The notes beneath the pieces are model-generated. The model worked only from the letters and a program-made list of their open reading frames with translations. It had not been told where the DNA came from and ran no database searches. Below are positions 51,733 to 63,081 of a stretch of DNA of 64,000 bases, in pieces. The first letter of the stretch is position 1. The number at the start of each line of letters is the position of its first letter. The stretch comes from Trissonchulus latispiculum (lineage: Eukaryota; Nematoda; Enoplea; Enoplida; Ironidae). The position numbers were made by a program, and so were the translations under genes. The stretch is from NCBI GenBank assembly GCA_030248195.1, contig JASAND010006820.1:62001-126000 (forward strand). Reading direction: 5' to 3'.

Positions 51733-51940
51733 GTGAGCAACTATGCCTAATAATGGAATGTCGAAAAGCATCTGAATAAATAATCTTGTGAAGTCATTTT
51801 AAAATCGAGAGGATTTTAAACAGGTCATGGGATCAACGCCAAAACTGTACACAGTTAAGGTGGTGATTCCTTTTGGGCACATACTATTGTCTGAAGGTTC
51901 AAATCAAGATGAAATTTATGAAACTTTCCAAAATAAGTTC
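51733..51940. other. Intergenic or intron, no feature seen
   Basis: AT-rich. Confidence 0.4.
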
Positions 51941-51957
51941 TATTAGCATTCTAATAT

Positions 51958-53576
51958 CCTCCGCGCAATCCCGCTTCAAAACTTCGACGTCTTTGCCGAT
52001 TTTTGACATTTATACAGTTTCTTTAGCTACACAAGCCGTAAAATTAAACTGTGGGTGTCAATTTGAAGGTCTCGTCGAGACAGAATAGTCGTGGCGTTGT
52101 AGTCTTCTATCTCGTATGCTGCTATCATAGAAAATGTAGTTTTTGCAAAAACATGACCAATTTTTTCAGCGATTGTGTAGCATTTACTGTGCAACCTGGT
52201 GGGTTGTCACTTACTATACGTGCTTTACACAAAAATACCCAAGATTCCTTTTTAGTTGCCCTGATTGCTGCTTTCTAGCTAAAGTGGTCGCCTGCCAAAG
52301 TTGGGAAAAGTAGACAAAATCCAGGTTGCGAATACATTTTAGTTAATTTCTTTATAAGAAGGGCGATTTCATAATAACTAAAAAAAGAGTCCCCAGCTAT
52401 TTGATAGTGGAATCAAATTTAGGAGACATTACTTTGAACCATTGTTAGTCATTGATTACTTGGAGTTAAGAAGCCATTAATATATCAAGATGTATCGTAA
52501 CATCTTCTTAGTTTAATGAATACAAAGCAACCAATTTTGGTTTTCGAAAAACTTTTTGACGGATGTCTGAAGAAGTGCAGTTTGCAGATTTTTGGCAGGC
52601 TGAAGTAAATTGTCAGACATCGGCTATTCCATTCGGCACCTCTATCAAATAGCTGGGGACGCTTTTTTACTTATTGTGAAATCGTTCTTCGTTATAGAGA
52701 TATGAGCTAGCATTTTTCACAATCACTGGAAAAAATTTGGTCATGTTTTGGCAAAAACTACATTATTGTATGATAGTGGACAACGGGATAGCAATTGGAT
52801 GATGACCATGCTTTAGACAATTGGTCTCTGAGAGGACTTTAAATCGACACCCTTAGCTTAATTTTTCGGCTTGCGCAGCTTAAGTAGTTATGCATCATTT
52901 GATTTCTACAAAATTTACAATATTTTGGACTCCAAAATTAGAAAGTTGACTACATCTCACGACAGAAAGAGCTAGAAAGTAACTGTAAAGGCTTACGTCG
53001 AGCTGAGTAGGATTTTTTTAAGCGTTTTAAGCGTTCTTTCTATTAAGAGGATTAAGTTAATTACTCTGTCCACTTGAAATCAACCGGTGTTAATTTCTTT
53101 CCATTTTTACCAATACCACAGTTCAACTCTGATAACCGAAACGGACTGACGGACAGAAATAAGGACGGGGTGAATGTTAGTTAAATGAAATTTTATGTAT
53201 TTGTATTTATGTGTTTTATGTATTAGTCAATAGATTTCGCTTATCAGTTTGAAATTTCTTGAAATTATTAGTCTAATTATAAATCAATTGATTGAGTGAA
53301 CAATTATTTAGATATGGATAAATAAATATGAATAACTATTTATCCGTCTTTAAAGGGAACTAAGCTAAGTTCAAGTAACATTCAAATTTTACGACTTACA
53401 ACTTTAATGTTTTAAGATAACATTATTAGAAACACTAACCAGAAGCCAAATGTAGAGCAGAACAAGATCTTTCGATGAATATAGTTGTAATTGTGCAATG
53501 GTCGTCAAACTGTCAAAAACCGGCAAAACTACCCTGAAAGCAGAGTACGAAGTTTTGAAGCGGAATTGCGCGGAGG
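51958..53576. mobile_element. 1.6-kb inverted-repeat element with a nested fold-back
   Basis: 'CTCCGCGCAAT' and 'CCGCTTCAAAACTTCG' (51958-51986) recur in complement at 53548-53576. Within it, 52036-52860 is a second palindrome: 'TGTAGTTTTTGCAAAAACAT' (52136) against 52741-52765, and 'CCCCAGCTATTTGATAG' (52391-52408) against 52647-52664. No transposase. Confidence 0.65.
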
Positions 53577-54076
53577 GTTCTAGAACTAAAAAATAAGTGT
53601 TCTTAAATGAATGAATGAGATGAATTTGGAGTGACAGCATTCTAACGACTTGAGTCATTACGTCGAAAATGACTCATGGTTGTTCAACGTTTTCATGTCC
53701 ATGCCACTTTCAAACACTGATGAACATTACAAGTCGTTAAGACAATATAAATGTTTTGAAAATGAAAACTGTCTAATGGTTGAATCTGATCGTATTTTTA
53801 TGAAGTTGATTGGCTACGTCCGAATTTAAAATACTATCAATTAGTTAGCTTATGAATGTGTGAAAGGATAAGGTTTATGGGTCACACAAGATCTGTTGTT
53901 TAAGAGTTGTAAGGGCATTTCATAAAAGAAGGTGGCAATTAAAAGTGGTGTGATAAATTGTGAGGTGACATGAAATATTGTATAGTGTGACTGATGGCAA
54001 AGTCAATTAAAGGGAGACTGATTTAATATTAAATTGCAGGTTTATTTCGAAATTCATGTTTCAGCTTTGTAGCAGT

Positions 54077-54465
54077 AAGAGTACATAATGATAAGAGTAT
54101 GACAAGCGTAACACTCTATGCTCTGAAGACCCAAACTATCGGCGAACCCCCACCCCCCCACGAATTGACCCTCTCTCACACCGCCCCTATATGGGTACGT
54201 AGTCCCAAACGGGGGTCGGTCACTCGCTTAGCATGTTTTCTACACACAAGTGTTAAACTTACACGCTTAAACCCCCTCCCCAAATTGGGCCCTTGTTAAT
54301 TTCAGCGTGTAATTATGCAAAGCAGTGAGCGACCCCCGTTTGGACCATGTACCCATATAGGGTGGTGTGAGAGGGGGTCAGCCGATAGCGCGCATAGCAT
54401 AGTTTTGGCCTTCACTACATAGAGTGTGACGCTTGTCATACTCTAATCATTTATATGTACTCTTG
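54077..54465. mobile_element. MITE of about 390 bp
   Basis: Arms of about 120 bp: 'AGAGTATGACAAGCGTAACA' at 54094 and its complement at 54421-54444; inner 'CACACCGCCCCTATATGGGT' with its counterpart near 54350. No ORF. Confidence 0.75.
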
Positions 54466-55392
54466 GTGGCAGCAGTTTCTAACATTTAAACTTACAATGA
54501 TTCAAACTTTCCACTTTACTGACAAGTTTCGGTCTTCGCTTATATTTGAAAATTGCATATAATTTGGATTTTAGATCCTTAATTTACCTATGGAGACCGG
54601 CTCAGGAAGACGAGATGTGTTTTTCGGGCAGATCATCAGCCGTGTGAAAGTCATCTACCAGAAAGGTGCCTGTTACGTCAGTTCGGAAATATTGCCCAGC
54701 GAACCGTGCCTTTTCATTTGTTGACCCCCTTAGCAACAAGCTGATTTCTAATTTGCTAATATTCGGTGGAAGCTGTTTGTATTTACAAAAGGGGCGGTCC
54801 AACGAGAATCGACATACCCTCCCAATTTGGGAAACTACGTATCTTTCAAAATAACTTGGCACACCGCGTATTGAGTCTATGTATAATTTGCTGATTTTTC
54901 AGATGCAGGTTGTTAGCCGAATATAAGCTAATCAATGTTTACGTAAAGCTTACGTAGTTTTTGCCGAACTAGCTTTTTCGCTTAAAGTAGAAAAAGTTTT
55001 ACGTAGAAATCGTGAACTACGTCGAAGTTTACGCAAGCTTTGATTTGAAGAGTGGTATCCGTAAAAACATACGGCAACTTTTGATTTTACGTATATTGGA
55101 AAAGTTTTACGTAGAATAATTATTAAACTAGGTTACAACAAGTTTAGTATACATTAAAACTGAGTTACTGCAAGAATGAAACACTTCTCCACAACATTTT
55201 AGGATAAACATTGTAGAAGGTGTTATAACCAGCTGCCATTGCATACTACGACAAAGAAATTTGGGGAATGTGTCAACAATAAAAGCGCGTAAGCTCTTGT
55301 GTTGCACTATTTGGCGTACGCATTTGCTTTGTAGCTTTGACAGACATATTTTCATATTCACTTTTTAATGCTTATAATTGCTGTTTTTGTAG
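54466..55392. other. Intergenic with reiterated TTTACGTAGAA words
   Basis: Between 54940 and 55120 the words TTTACGTA and ACGTAGAA occur several times in both directions. I could not define element ends. Otherwise nothing. Confidence 0.4.
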
Positions 55393-55584
55393 AGTTCTAT
55401 GTATGTACATTGCTTCAGTACTGATCATAATCCTTTTTTGGACCACGATATGCCTATGGTCGACTAGACATGCTATCTTTAATGTCAGAACATCAAAGAA
55501 AAAGTTTTCATTAATTAATACTACTTACCTTAAAATGCTTGCTGATGCATTATATATTTATTTTGTTATTAAATATACGCCATA
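55393..55584 (+). CDS. Possible transmembrane-segment exon
   Basis: After an acceptor-like TGTTTTTGTAG the frame encodes 'YIASVLIIILFWTTICLW' and a basic stretch, as in a receptor's membrane exon, then runs to a stop at 55582-55584. The phase does not join the WIF-like exon directly and I see no convincing donor. It could belong to that gene through an unseen exon, or be chance. Confidence 0.2.
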
Positions 55585-55951
55585 ATTTCACTAATACGTA
55601 ATGAATTTCACTGAACGCATAACAAACACTTATATGTCAATAAAAGGCATACAAATTGTTCGGGCAATTAGATCATTAATAGTTTTAGTGGTTAGACGAC
55701 GGCTGTACTTAATCGTAGCCAATGGACTGCTATAGTTTGTGTTGTTCATTTGCTCTGAAAAGGCAGTCACTAGTGCAGAAGACGATAATAGTACATCAAC
55801 AAGCTTAAGTGTACAAGCGCAAGAGACAGGAGTACAAGCTCTAATGTCATATTTTGTTAGGACAAATCCAATTTCCCCAATGTAAAAAGGAAACAATTTG
55901 GTTAGGAAGAAAATTACCATCTATTTTAGCTTAGATGTAACCAAAACTTCT

Positions 55952-57490
55952 GGGGCCGATCCTATCATTATGGGATCGAGTTGGATCCGGAACGAACCCA
56001 TTTTGGGATTCAATCCCAAAATTTTCGGATTGACTTAATCCTGCTCTGAATCCAGTCCTATCAAATTTTTTGGGATTGGGATTGAGTTAATCCGGAATCA
56101 AAATTTTCAACCCCATTTTCAATCCCGTTTTCAATCCCTTTTTGTATCCAATTTTGATCAGTATATTTTGAGCGGAGAAAGTGATGTTCAACGCAGCTAT
56201 TGTTGCTACTCAATTTAGAATGAACCAAGAAGAGTTGTGTTCACTATGCGGAATTCCATTTTACAATTCTAATGTTAAGCTCTGAAAGAACTAATCTTTG
56301 AATTTTTTACCAGACTGTTAAACTTCCAGCATATTCGGTAACGGCGTTATTTGGTAAGCTTTTTGTTGAGTGCTTGAATAAGACAATTTCTAGAGACATT
56401 CTAGACAGGCAAGACATTTTATCGTGCACACATTTCTAGTTGTTATCATGTGAAAAGTTCAATAACTGAAAAGGTAATAAGGTTAAAAAAGTCAAAATAT
56501 TTTACGTTATTCAGAGTAGAACAGAAATTCTGATATTTTCTCCAAAATTAATCCGTTTATAAGTGAGAATTTAGCAAAGGATATAGTTGTTAGTTTTGGC
56601 TTAAACTAGACTACTGCGGTGGCAGAAACATGTATATATACAAAATTCGGAGGGTGCACAAGACTTGTCAGTATGCAAATCTACCCATCATCTTAACTAC
56701 AGTAACAGTAATTTTAGATTATCATGCCAAACATCTTTGGTTGAAAATGTTCTATCTTCTGTTTTGAAATTGTCCTGATTAAATGTTGCTTAACCAAGCC
56801 AACTCATTTATTCTCGACGTATATAATGTTTGAGAAGATGAGAGGAATGATCATCTAATAAATAAGTATGTAAATAATAAACAAAGCTAATACAGTACAA
56901 TTCGTTAAAAACTTTAATTTTGCGAAATTCACCTTTTCCGCGAACTTCGTGAAAAGCCGCGATTTTCTCCAATTTTTGGAGAATTCTGCGTTGATTTGTC
57001 ACGAAAATATAGAGTTTATGCGAAATTAGTGCGGAGCTAACTTATCTGAACTTCGTCCATGTCAAGTATTTCAGTAAAAAACGCGAAATACGCCAAAATT
57101 GTCGTACATTGCAACCTTTCGCGATGTACGCGAAAATGGTGAGCTTCGGAAAAAATAAAGCTTTTAATGAGCTGCACTCTGGCACGTACTCAGTAATAAT
57201 TCACTCAAAACCTTTTCCTACCCGTGCATGGAAACTGGATCCAAATCTCAAACTGCCTCAGGTAGGTGGGTTGAAATTAGCCTATTTCAACCCCATTTCA
57301 ACTCCAAAAACAATCCCGACTTAATGATAGGACTGGATTGGGATCGAGTTTCAACCCGGATTGAATCCCTATTCAAAAACTTGGACTAAGTCAACCCCGT
57401 AACGATAGGACCGGGGTCGAGTTTTCAATCCCATTTTGAATCCGGATTCAGGTTTCAACCCGGATTGAAACGCTTGATAGGATCGGCTCC
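55952..57490. mobile_element. 1.5-kb TIR element with AATCCC-word arms
   Basis: Ends GGGGCCGATCCTATCA and the complement of GGAGCCGATCCTATCA. Both 200-bp ends are built of reiterated AATCCC, TTTCAATCC and GGGATTG words. The interior has no transposase. Same architecture as 22261-23072 and 59275-59652. Confidence 0.8.
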
Positions 57491-57793
57491 TGAAGGTAGA
57501 ATAGAATCCACGTTAGCGTTGTCAGTAGAAATTTCTGACGGAGGTCTGACGTCAGCTGGACACTGCTGAGCATTAGCAGCCGTCTCTGGGAGGTAATCCG
57601 AGTTGGTATTAGAGATTCGTTGCTGTGAAATCGCAGTGATCTCGCCGTCTTCTGCACTGATCAAAACAGGATCAGCTGATTTGTACATCACGCTGTCGGG
57701 ATCAGCTAAATGTGTTAACCGAGCTACAACATAGGTATTATCCACTGTGGGGCTTACGTAGTTTGATGAGCCAGCAACCGGTGCAATGAAATC
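57491..57793 (-). CDS. Possible minus-strand exon cut by the adjacent element
   Basis: On the minus strand an acceptor TTTGCAG precedes an open frame of about 100 codons rich in Ser, Thr, Pro, Asp and Asn ('YVSPTVDNTYVVARLTHL', 'DGEITAISQQ'), running into the end of the element at 57490. It looks like the disordered tail of a host protein. I recognise no domain and see no donor. Confidence 0.35.
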
Positions 57794-58229
57794 CTGCAAA
57801 GAGTTTGTGCTGTTTTAAAATGCTTATTTTATGCAAATGGCGAAATGCATGATACTCTACTAATTTAATGTGTACATGCGTCGGAACAATCAGTCACTGC
57901 CAGGGCGTGGTTGAAAGCAAGGAGATCCCTCATGAAGTTCCCAAAATTGCTTCATGAAATCAAGTCCCAAGTGTTCTTTAGTGTCGCTCGCGATATGTCC
58001 CAGTTGCAAAATCAGTTTGAGTAAAATTATGAGTTTTCACCTTGCATCCCATGTTTTCAAGAAAAGCAGAGACCACTTTCCTCTAGATTTAAGCACACAG
58101 ACTGTGGAGACTGATGTGCGTGTGTAGAAAATTTGTTGTTTGGGACAAAAGAAATCTTGTGCACATTCTGCTGTATTCTGGAGTCCATATCATTGATTTT
58201 TTAAGTTTAAAAGATATTTGAATTATTAT

Positions 58230-59270
58230 TTTTAGATTAACTGGCTTAAGATTAAGTGCGCTCCTCCTGACGTTCAGGAAGTTGCAGTTCACTCTGCAGA
58301 TGATCGCGGATTTCGATCTTCTAACAATATTTTCAAGTTTCTTGAAGGAACGTCTACTCCTGCCCATTGGCCCCTTTTGCTGCTGAGTTTCAAGAGACCA
58401 AATAAGATACGCGTTATCCTCCCGCGATTGCCCTCATTAAGCAGTGCTATGGAGATCCGAATCATCCAGCTTCTGCCGAATTTTCGATGAATCCTGCCTT
58501 CATCAGGATCCGGTTTCCTCGTAACCTCATTTCAGGGGAGCCCTGTCCTAATTCTGTGACTGTTTCGTTCAAGTGCTTTGAATCAGAAGCACTAAAAACT
58601 TTCTTCAGATTTGTACTCTCGTATTCTGCTATGTCAAGAAATTCCGGAAGCTCATGCAGATATGAATGCTGCAGCCTTTTTTGCCGGAGTTGCGAAAAGA
58701 CTCTGTCAGCCTAAGGCGCGTTGGACCATCTCACCACTACAAATAACTATGGATTTTTGTCAGAACTGGTTGGATGGATGGATGGATGGATCCTGGGGCT
58801 GACGCCTTATTTGGACCTTCAACAGCTGTCGACTTCGATGGATGATACACCTGGACGCTTTGAAGGGATCCTAACCCCATGGACTTATTAAGCCTGACTT
58901 AACCTTTGGCCGGAACTCCTATCCATACTAAGGATTTCCATCTTCTGTCTGTTAACGTTTGTTACAAAGGAACCAAAGTATGGATGGATGTGGGTCCCAA
59001 GATCAGAACTTGGAAAGTTGTTGGTTTTGCTGAGTGGGTTGGACTCAATAGAATTTGGATGCCCTTAGAGGCGATGCGCAGTAAAATTCTTTTCCTTCCC
59101 ATGGGCTTTCTGTACTCTGTGGGAGTTAATGTCCGGATTCTGATTCAGCAATATTGTCCTTACTCCACCCATGACTGCTCACCATTTTGCTAACTTAGAC
59201 TTTGGAATTTTGGAGGCTGTGAACTTCTTTAGTCCACATTACCTCCAAAATTCCCAGTCATTCGCTTTCA
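58230..59270 (+). pseudogene. Decayed coding region of unknown origin
   Basis: Adjacent frames look protein-like for 50-100 codons each: 'WLKIKCAPPDVQEVAVHSAD' to 58488, 'YGDPNHPASAEFSMNPAFI' to about 58620, 'IPEAHADMNAAAFFAGVAKR' to 58802, then 'HLLSVNVCYKGTKVWMDVG' (58906-59193). Switches between frames suggest indels. A (GGAT)n run is at 58773-58791. I cannot name the family; it may join the zinc-finger piece at 59737. Confidence 0.4.
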
Positions 59271-59274
59271 TTCA

Positions 59275-59652
59275 CCAGGGGCCAGTTTCATAAAACTTCG
59301 TCGAGTCGTCGAGTCGAGTAGCTGATTTACGCTGGAAATGTCGGTGACTTCTGATCCTGAAACGCAAGTACTGTTGAAAAATAGCTGCTAGTTTTCGAGT
59401 CGAGTTCTCTAGTCAAATTTGACTCGAGAACTTTTCAATGCAAAAATTTTACTCGAGAAATTTTTAGAAAATTTTAAAAGCTTAATATTTCTACCGTGGA
59501 ACTATTTTACATTATCCTACTAATTACACCGACAAGAAATTAAACTTCAGTGACTGCTGTATAATTTTTAATTCCAAAGAAATAATTTCATGCGAGTAAA
59601 TGGCTACTCGACGACTCGCGGACTCGCTAACTTTTATGAAACTGGCCCCTGG
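59275..59652. mobile_element. MITE, 378 bp, TCGAG-word arms
   Basis: Perfect ends CCAGGGGCCAGTTTCATAAA... and complement. Arms are made of TCGAGTCGTCGAGTCGAG-type words. It interrupts the decayed ORF between 59270 and 59737. Confidence 0.85.
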
Positions 59653-59736
59653 ATGCATCAACAAGGGCCACCTGGCATCGGACGATTAGGAATGGCTCTC
59701 CTTTCCAGATTCCGAAGCGGACGTAGCCCGGGAGTC

Positions 59737-59976
59737 ATTTTCTAAGCTGGAAAATACAATTCCAGCTCCTAAGCGCAAGGAGTCTTTCCAGTGTGATGAC
59801 TGTGGCAAGAACTTTGCGACCCGATTCAACATGAATCACCATCGCGCCAATGCCCACGTCGACAAAACGAAAGATTCCTCATCTGCTATTCACTGCAACG
59901 ACTGTGGCCTCCCGCTTTCCAATGCCCAAAAGCTCTATGAGTACAGACGCAACAGTCATGTTCATGGATTCAGTTA
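59737..59976 (+). pseudogene. Zinc-finger fragment (two C2H2 fingers)
   Basis: An open frame to a TAA with 'CDDCGKNFATRF...HHRANAH' and 'CNDCGLPLSNA...YRRNSH', each with C2H2 spacing. A third finger-like stretch follows in another frame up to about 60070, so the gene is broken. Probably the end of the ORF at 58230-59270. Confidence 0.55.
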
Positions 59977-60070
59977 ATGAATGCAGTGGCTGTTGAAAGG
60001 TCCTTGCATCCCGTGGAGCGTTGCATGATCACCGCACAATATACTGTCCGAAAGCGAAAAAGAAGGTATT

Positions 60071-61276
60071 CCCAATTTTTGGCCGGTTTACTTTCTTATC
60101 TCTTCCTGAAGCAAAAAAATCAATGAAAGTACTCATAAAAATTTAGAAGAACTTTAAGCAACGTTAATTTATTTCTGCTCTATTGTCAAATAACTTCAGT
60201 GACTGCATATGCTTTCTGGGGCTAATGGTTATCTAATTTTTGGAGATTTTACCGTAGAGGCACACTTATGAATAACTTTCGAAAATCTTAACCCGTTGTC
60301 CCCAATATTTGTAATTTTGCATTTGAACTCATGTGATCGATCTGTAATAAAGGAAACCCCCGGAGGATTGTGTCACCTCGTATGATGACTACAACCGTGG
60401 AGGAGGGGCCAGTTCCTCAAGGCAGATGCCCTACACGGTCTCCTGTTACCTTCCCACAGCAGAGGTACCCATTTACCGACCAATTAAGGATGGATAGCTG
60501 GGTTGGCTAGAGTCCACTGCGAACCGATATGTGCTTAGTCCTTAGCGTAGAGGATATGTGAAAGTGCGGATTTGGTGTGCGTCTACGGAAGAATAACCAA
60601 TTTTTTATTTCCTTTAAAATAATTTGCCATTTTTGACTAGAATTTATGATGGCTCGATTACCATGCTCGGCTCGTACAAGATCGCAATGCTGCTGGTGAA
60701 CTTCATTATGTTTTAACCGTCTCGTATCGAATGCCAATTCATTTCATCTGTGCAGTATGCAACTTGACATTTTTGCAAGTAAAGAAGCATTAAATTAATA
60801 AAATTCCGTTAGTAATTAAATGCTTATGTTTGTTGTTTTTTGTTGTAGAATTGAACTGGCCATGAACTGAACTGTTGTGTTTCCTGCTGTTGCCTAATTC
60901 CTTCCTGTCACCTCCTACCCAACCTGTCCATCATGTACTATTAATATTGTATTTTGTGTAGTGTACTTTATTTTTGATTAGCAGTTTGATATGTGAAAAT
61001 ATGGTGACACTAAAAATTTTCTTGGTTCAGAGAATTCAAACATCTGGCTAGACTCTGCTCGCAGGTTACAGCAAACAACTAAAATGCAGAAACCACAACT
61101 GCAGCAATGTTTATGGTTTTTGCCTCTGTTAAAACAAAGAATCAGCTTCATATGCAGATGTCATAATTACTGTTGTCTAGGTTAGCTCGCACAACGAATT
61201 GGCAATTTGTTTTCCACAAACTGGCTTCTGGGATGAAATAGATATTGGTACCTATACATCTTTCCTTCGCAACCTC
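60071..61276. other. Intergenic, no feature seen
   Basis: AT-rich. A short GC-richer block at 60360-60510 has no ORF. Confidence 0.5.
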
Positions 61277-61455
61277 TACACACACACACACACACACACC
61301 ACAACCACACACACACACAAACATACACACACGCGCGCACACACACACACACACCACAACCACACACACACAAACATACACACACGCGCACACACAAAAA
61401 CACATGTCAGAAGGTATGTACAAAATGTATTAGTGGCTTCTGTTTGTGCCAAAAA
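61277..61455. repeat. CA-rich composite cassette, copy 2
   Basis: Same order of CA runs, ACCACAACCACA, AAACATACAC and ACGCGC words and the same tail ('CATGTCAGAAGGTATGTACA') as 34565-34729. It ends exactly where the fold-back element at 61456 begins. Confidence 0.9.
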
Positions 61456-63081
61456 GGTGTTACAGCCTAATCTTTCCCCTGGCTGATTTTTCCCCCGGAA
61501 AAATTGGCCTAGGCTAATCTTTCCCCCTCGGAAAAATTAGACTAAGCCGATATTTCCTCCCGGAAAAATAATCCTAGGTTGATTTTACCGCTTTTACTTT
61601 TCCCCCCCGGAAAAATCAGCCAAGGGAAATTCCCCCCGGAAAAATCAGACTAGGATAATTCTTCCCCCCGGAAAAATCAGCCTAGGATGATCCTTCCCCC
61701 GGACAAATCAGCCTACGCTGAACTTTCCCCTGAAAATCGAGCTATTGTCCTGAAGTTCTCCAAGGAAGCTTTCTAGCAGGAAGCTCCATTAAAAAGTACA
61801 AGTTTCTTTAGTATATATTTACTACAGGAAATTCTTGTAGTTATTACTATTCTAAATGCCTGTAGAAACACAATTGTTACGTTAGCGGAAAATGCAAATT
61901 CAAAATTTACCTCATGTGCCGGATCGGCGATCCGGAAAAATCAAGCCGATCCGATCCTGCCGATCCGATCCGACCCGACCCCGGATCGGTCGATCCGATC
62001 CGAGCCGCCGATCCGATCCACATCACTACTTTTAATCAAACTCCGACCATCCGCCTGAACTCGATGATCGGCTCGTCCACCACGAACCGATGGCCCCAAG
62101 ATATTTGGTCGTGTGGTCACTGATGATGAGGTATATGATGGGGTTGACCAAAGCTCTGGTCGCAATAGCTGGTTATTCACGACCGTCGCGTTCACGTTGA
62201 TCACGACTTGCATCATCACTTGCAAAATAGACCCAGCCCACCAGTGATGATGTTATACTAAGCCTGACGGGTAACTAACTTAGCTACAGCCGCCTTGAAC
62301 GGAAAGGTTGACCATGCGTCACCTTAATCCGTTACAGTGCTCTTTTTAAAACTGTGCCATTATGTAACAATTTTTTTAAAAAATGTTGCTATATTATGAT
62401 AGACACTATTGAAGGTTTGATTCAGTGAAATATATTCTGAATTCTGATATTCTGAAAAATAAATTGATTGGAAAGTGGTAAATTGCTTTTAAAAATTTGA
62501 TTACAGGTCAGCGATAAAATCTTTACAATTTTACCAATTTAGAACAATTTTACCGATATTTGTCGGGGAGGGAGAATTTCACAGGTGAAATTTTTCCGGG
62601 GTAAAAATTTTCTAGGGGAAAATTTCACTGCGACAACGACATTTTAATAAACATGGTTAAGATTATGTTAATTTATATGATAAAAACTGAATTGCTTGCG
62701 GTAATATGTTTACTGTATTCAGATTTTGCACATGTCACACACGTCATGTTGCACACACTACTTTTTCTGGGACAACTTCAGGCCAATAGGTAGATTTTCA
62801 GGGGAATATTCAGTGTAGGCCGATTTGTCCGGGGGAAGGATCGTTCTAGGCTGATTTTTCCGGGGGGGAGAATTATCCTAGGCTGTTTTCCGGGGGGGGG
62901 GGGAGAATTATCCTTGGCTGATTTTTCCGGGGGGAAAAGTAAAAGCGGAAAAATCAACCTAGGCTTATTTTTCCGAGGGGAAATATCGGCTTAGTCTAAT
63001 TTTCCCGAGGCGGAAAGATTAGCCTAGGCAGATGTTTCCTGGGGAAAAAATCAGCCGGGGGAAAGATTAGGCTGTGACACC
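61456..63081. mobile_element. 1.6-kb fold-back element with minisatellite arms
   Basis: Ends GGTGTTACAGCCTAATCTTT and near complement at 63081. Each arm of about 300 bp (61456-61745; 62785-63081) is a tandem array of 25-35-bp units of the type 'CCCCGGAAAAATCAGCCTAGG', in opposite orientation. The centre is unrelated and contains a CCGATCC pentamer patch (61919-62030). No transposase. Confidence 0.85.
61919..62030. repeat. CCGATCC-rich patch
   Basis: Reiterated GATCCGATCC words ending '...CACATCACTAC', possibly a hAT-like MITE nested in the fold-back element. Ends not defined. Confidence 0.5.

Noticed and set aside
61941..62225. 94-codon minus-strand ORF
   Set aside because: Mostly Asp-Arg-Ile-Gly repeats from the CCGATCC patch.
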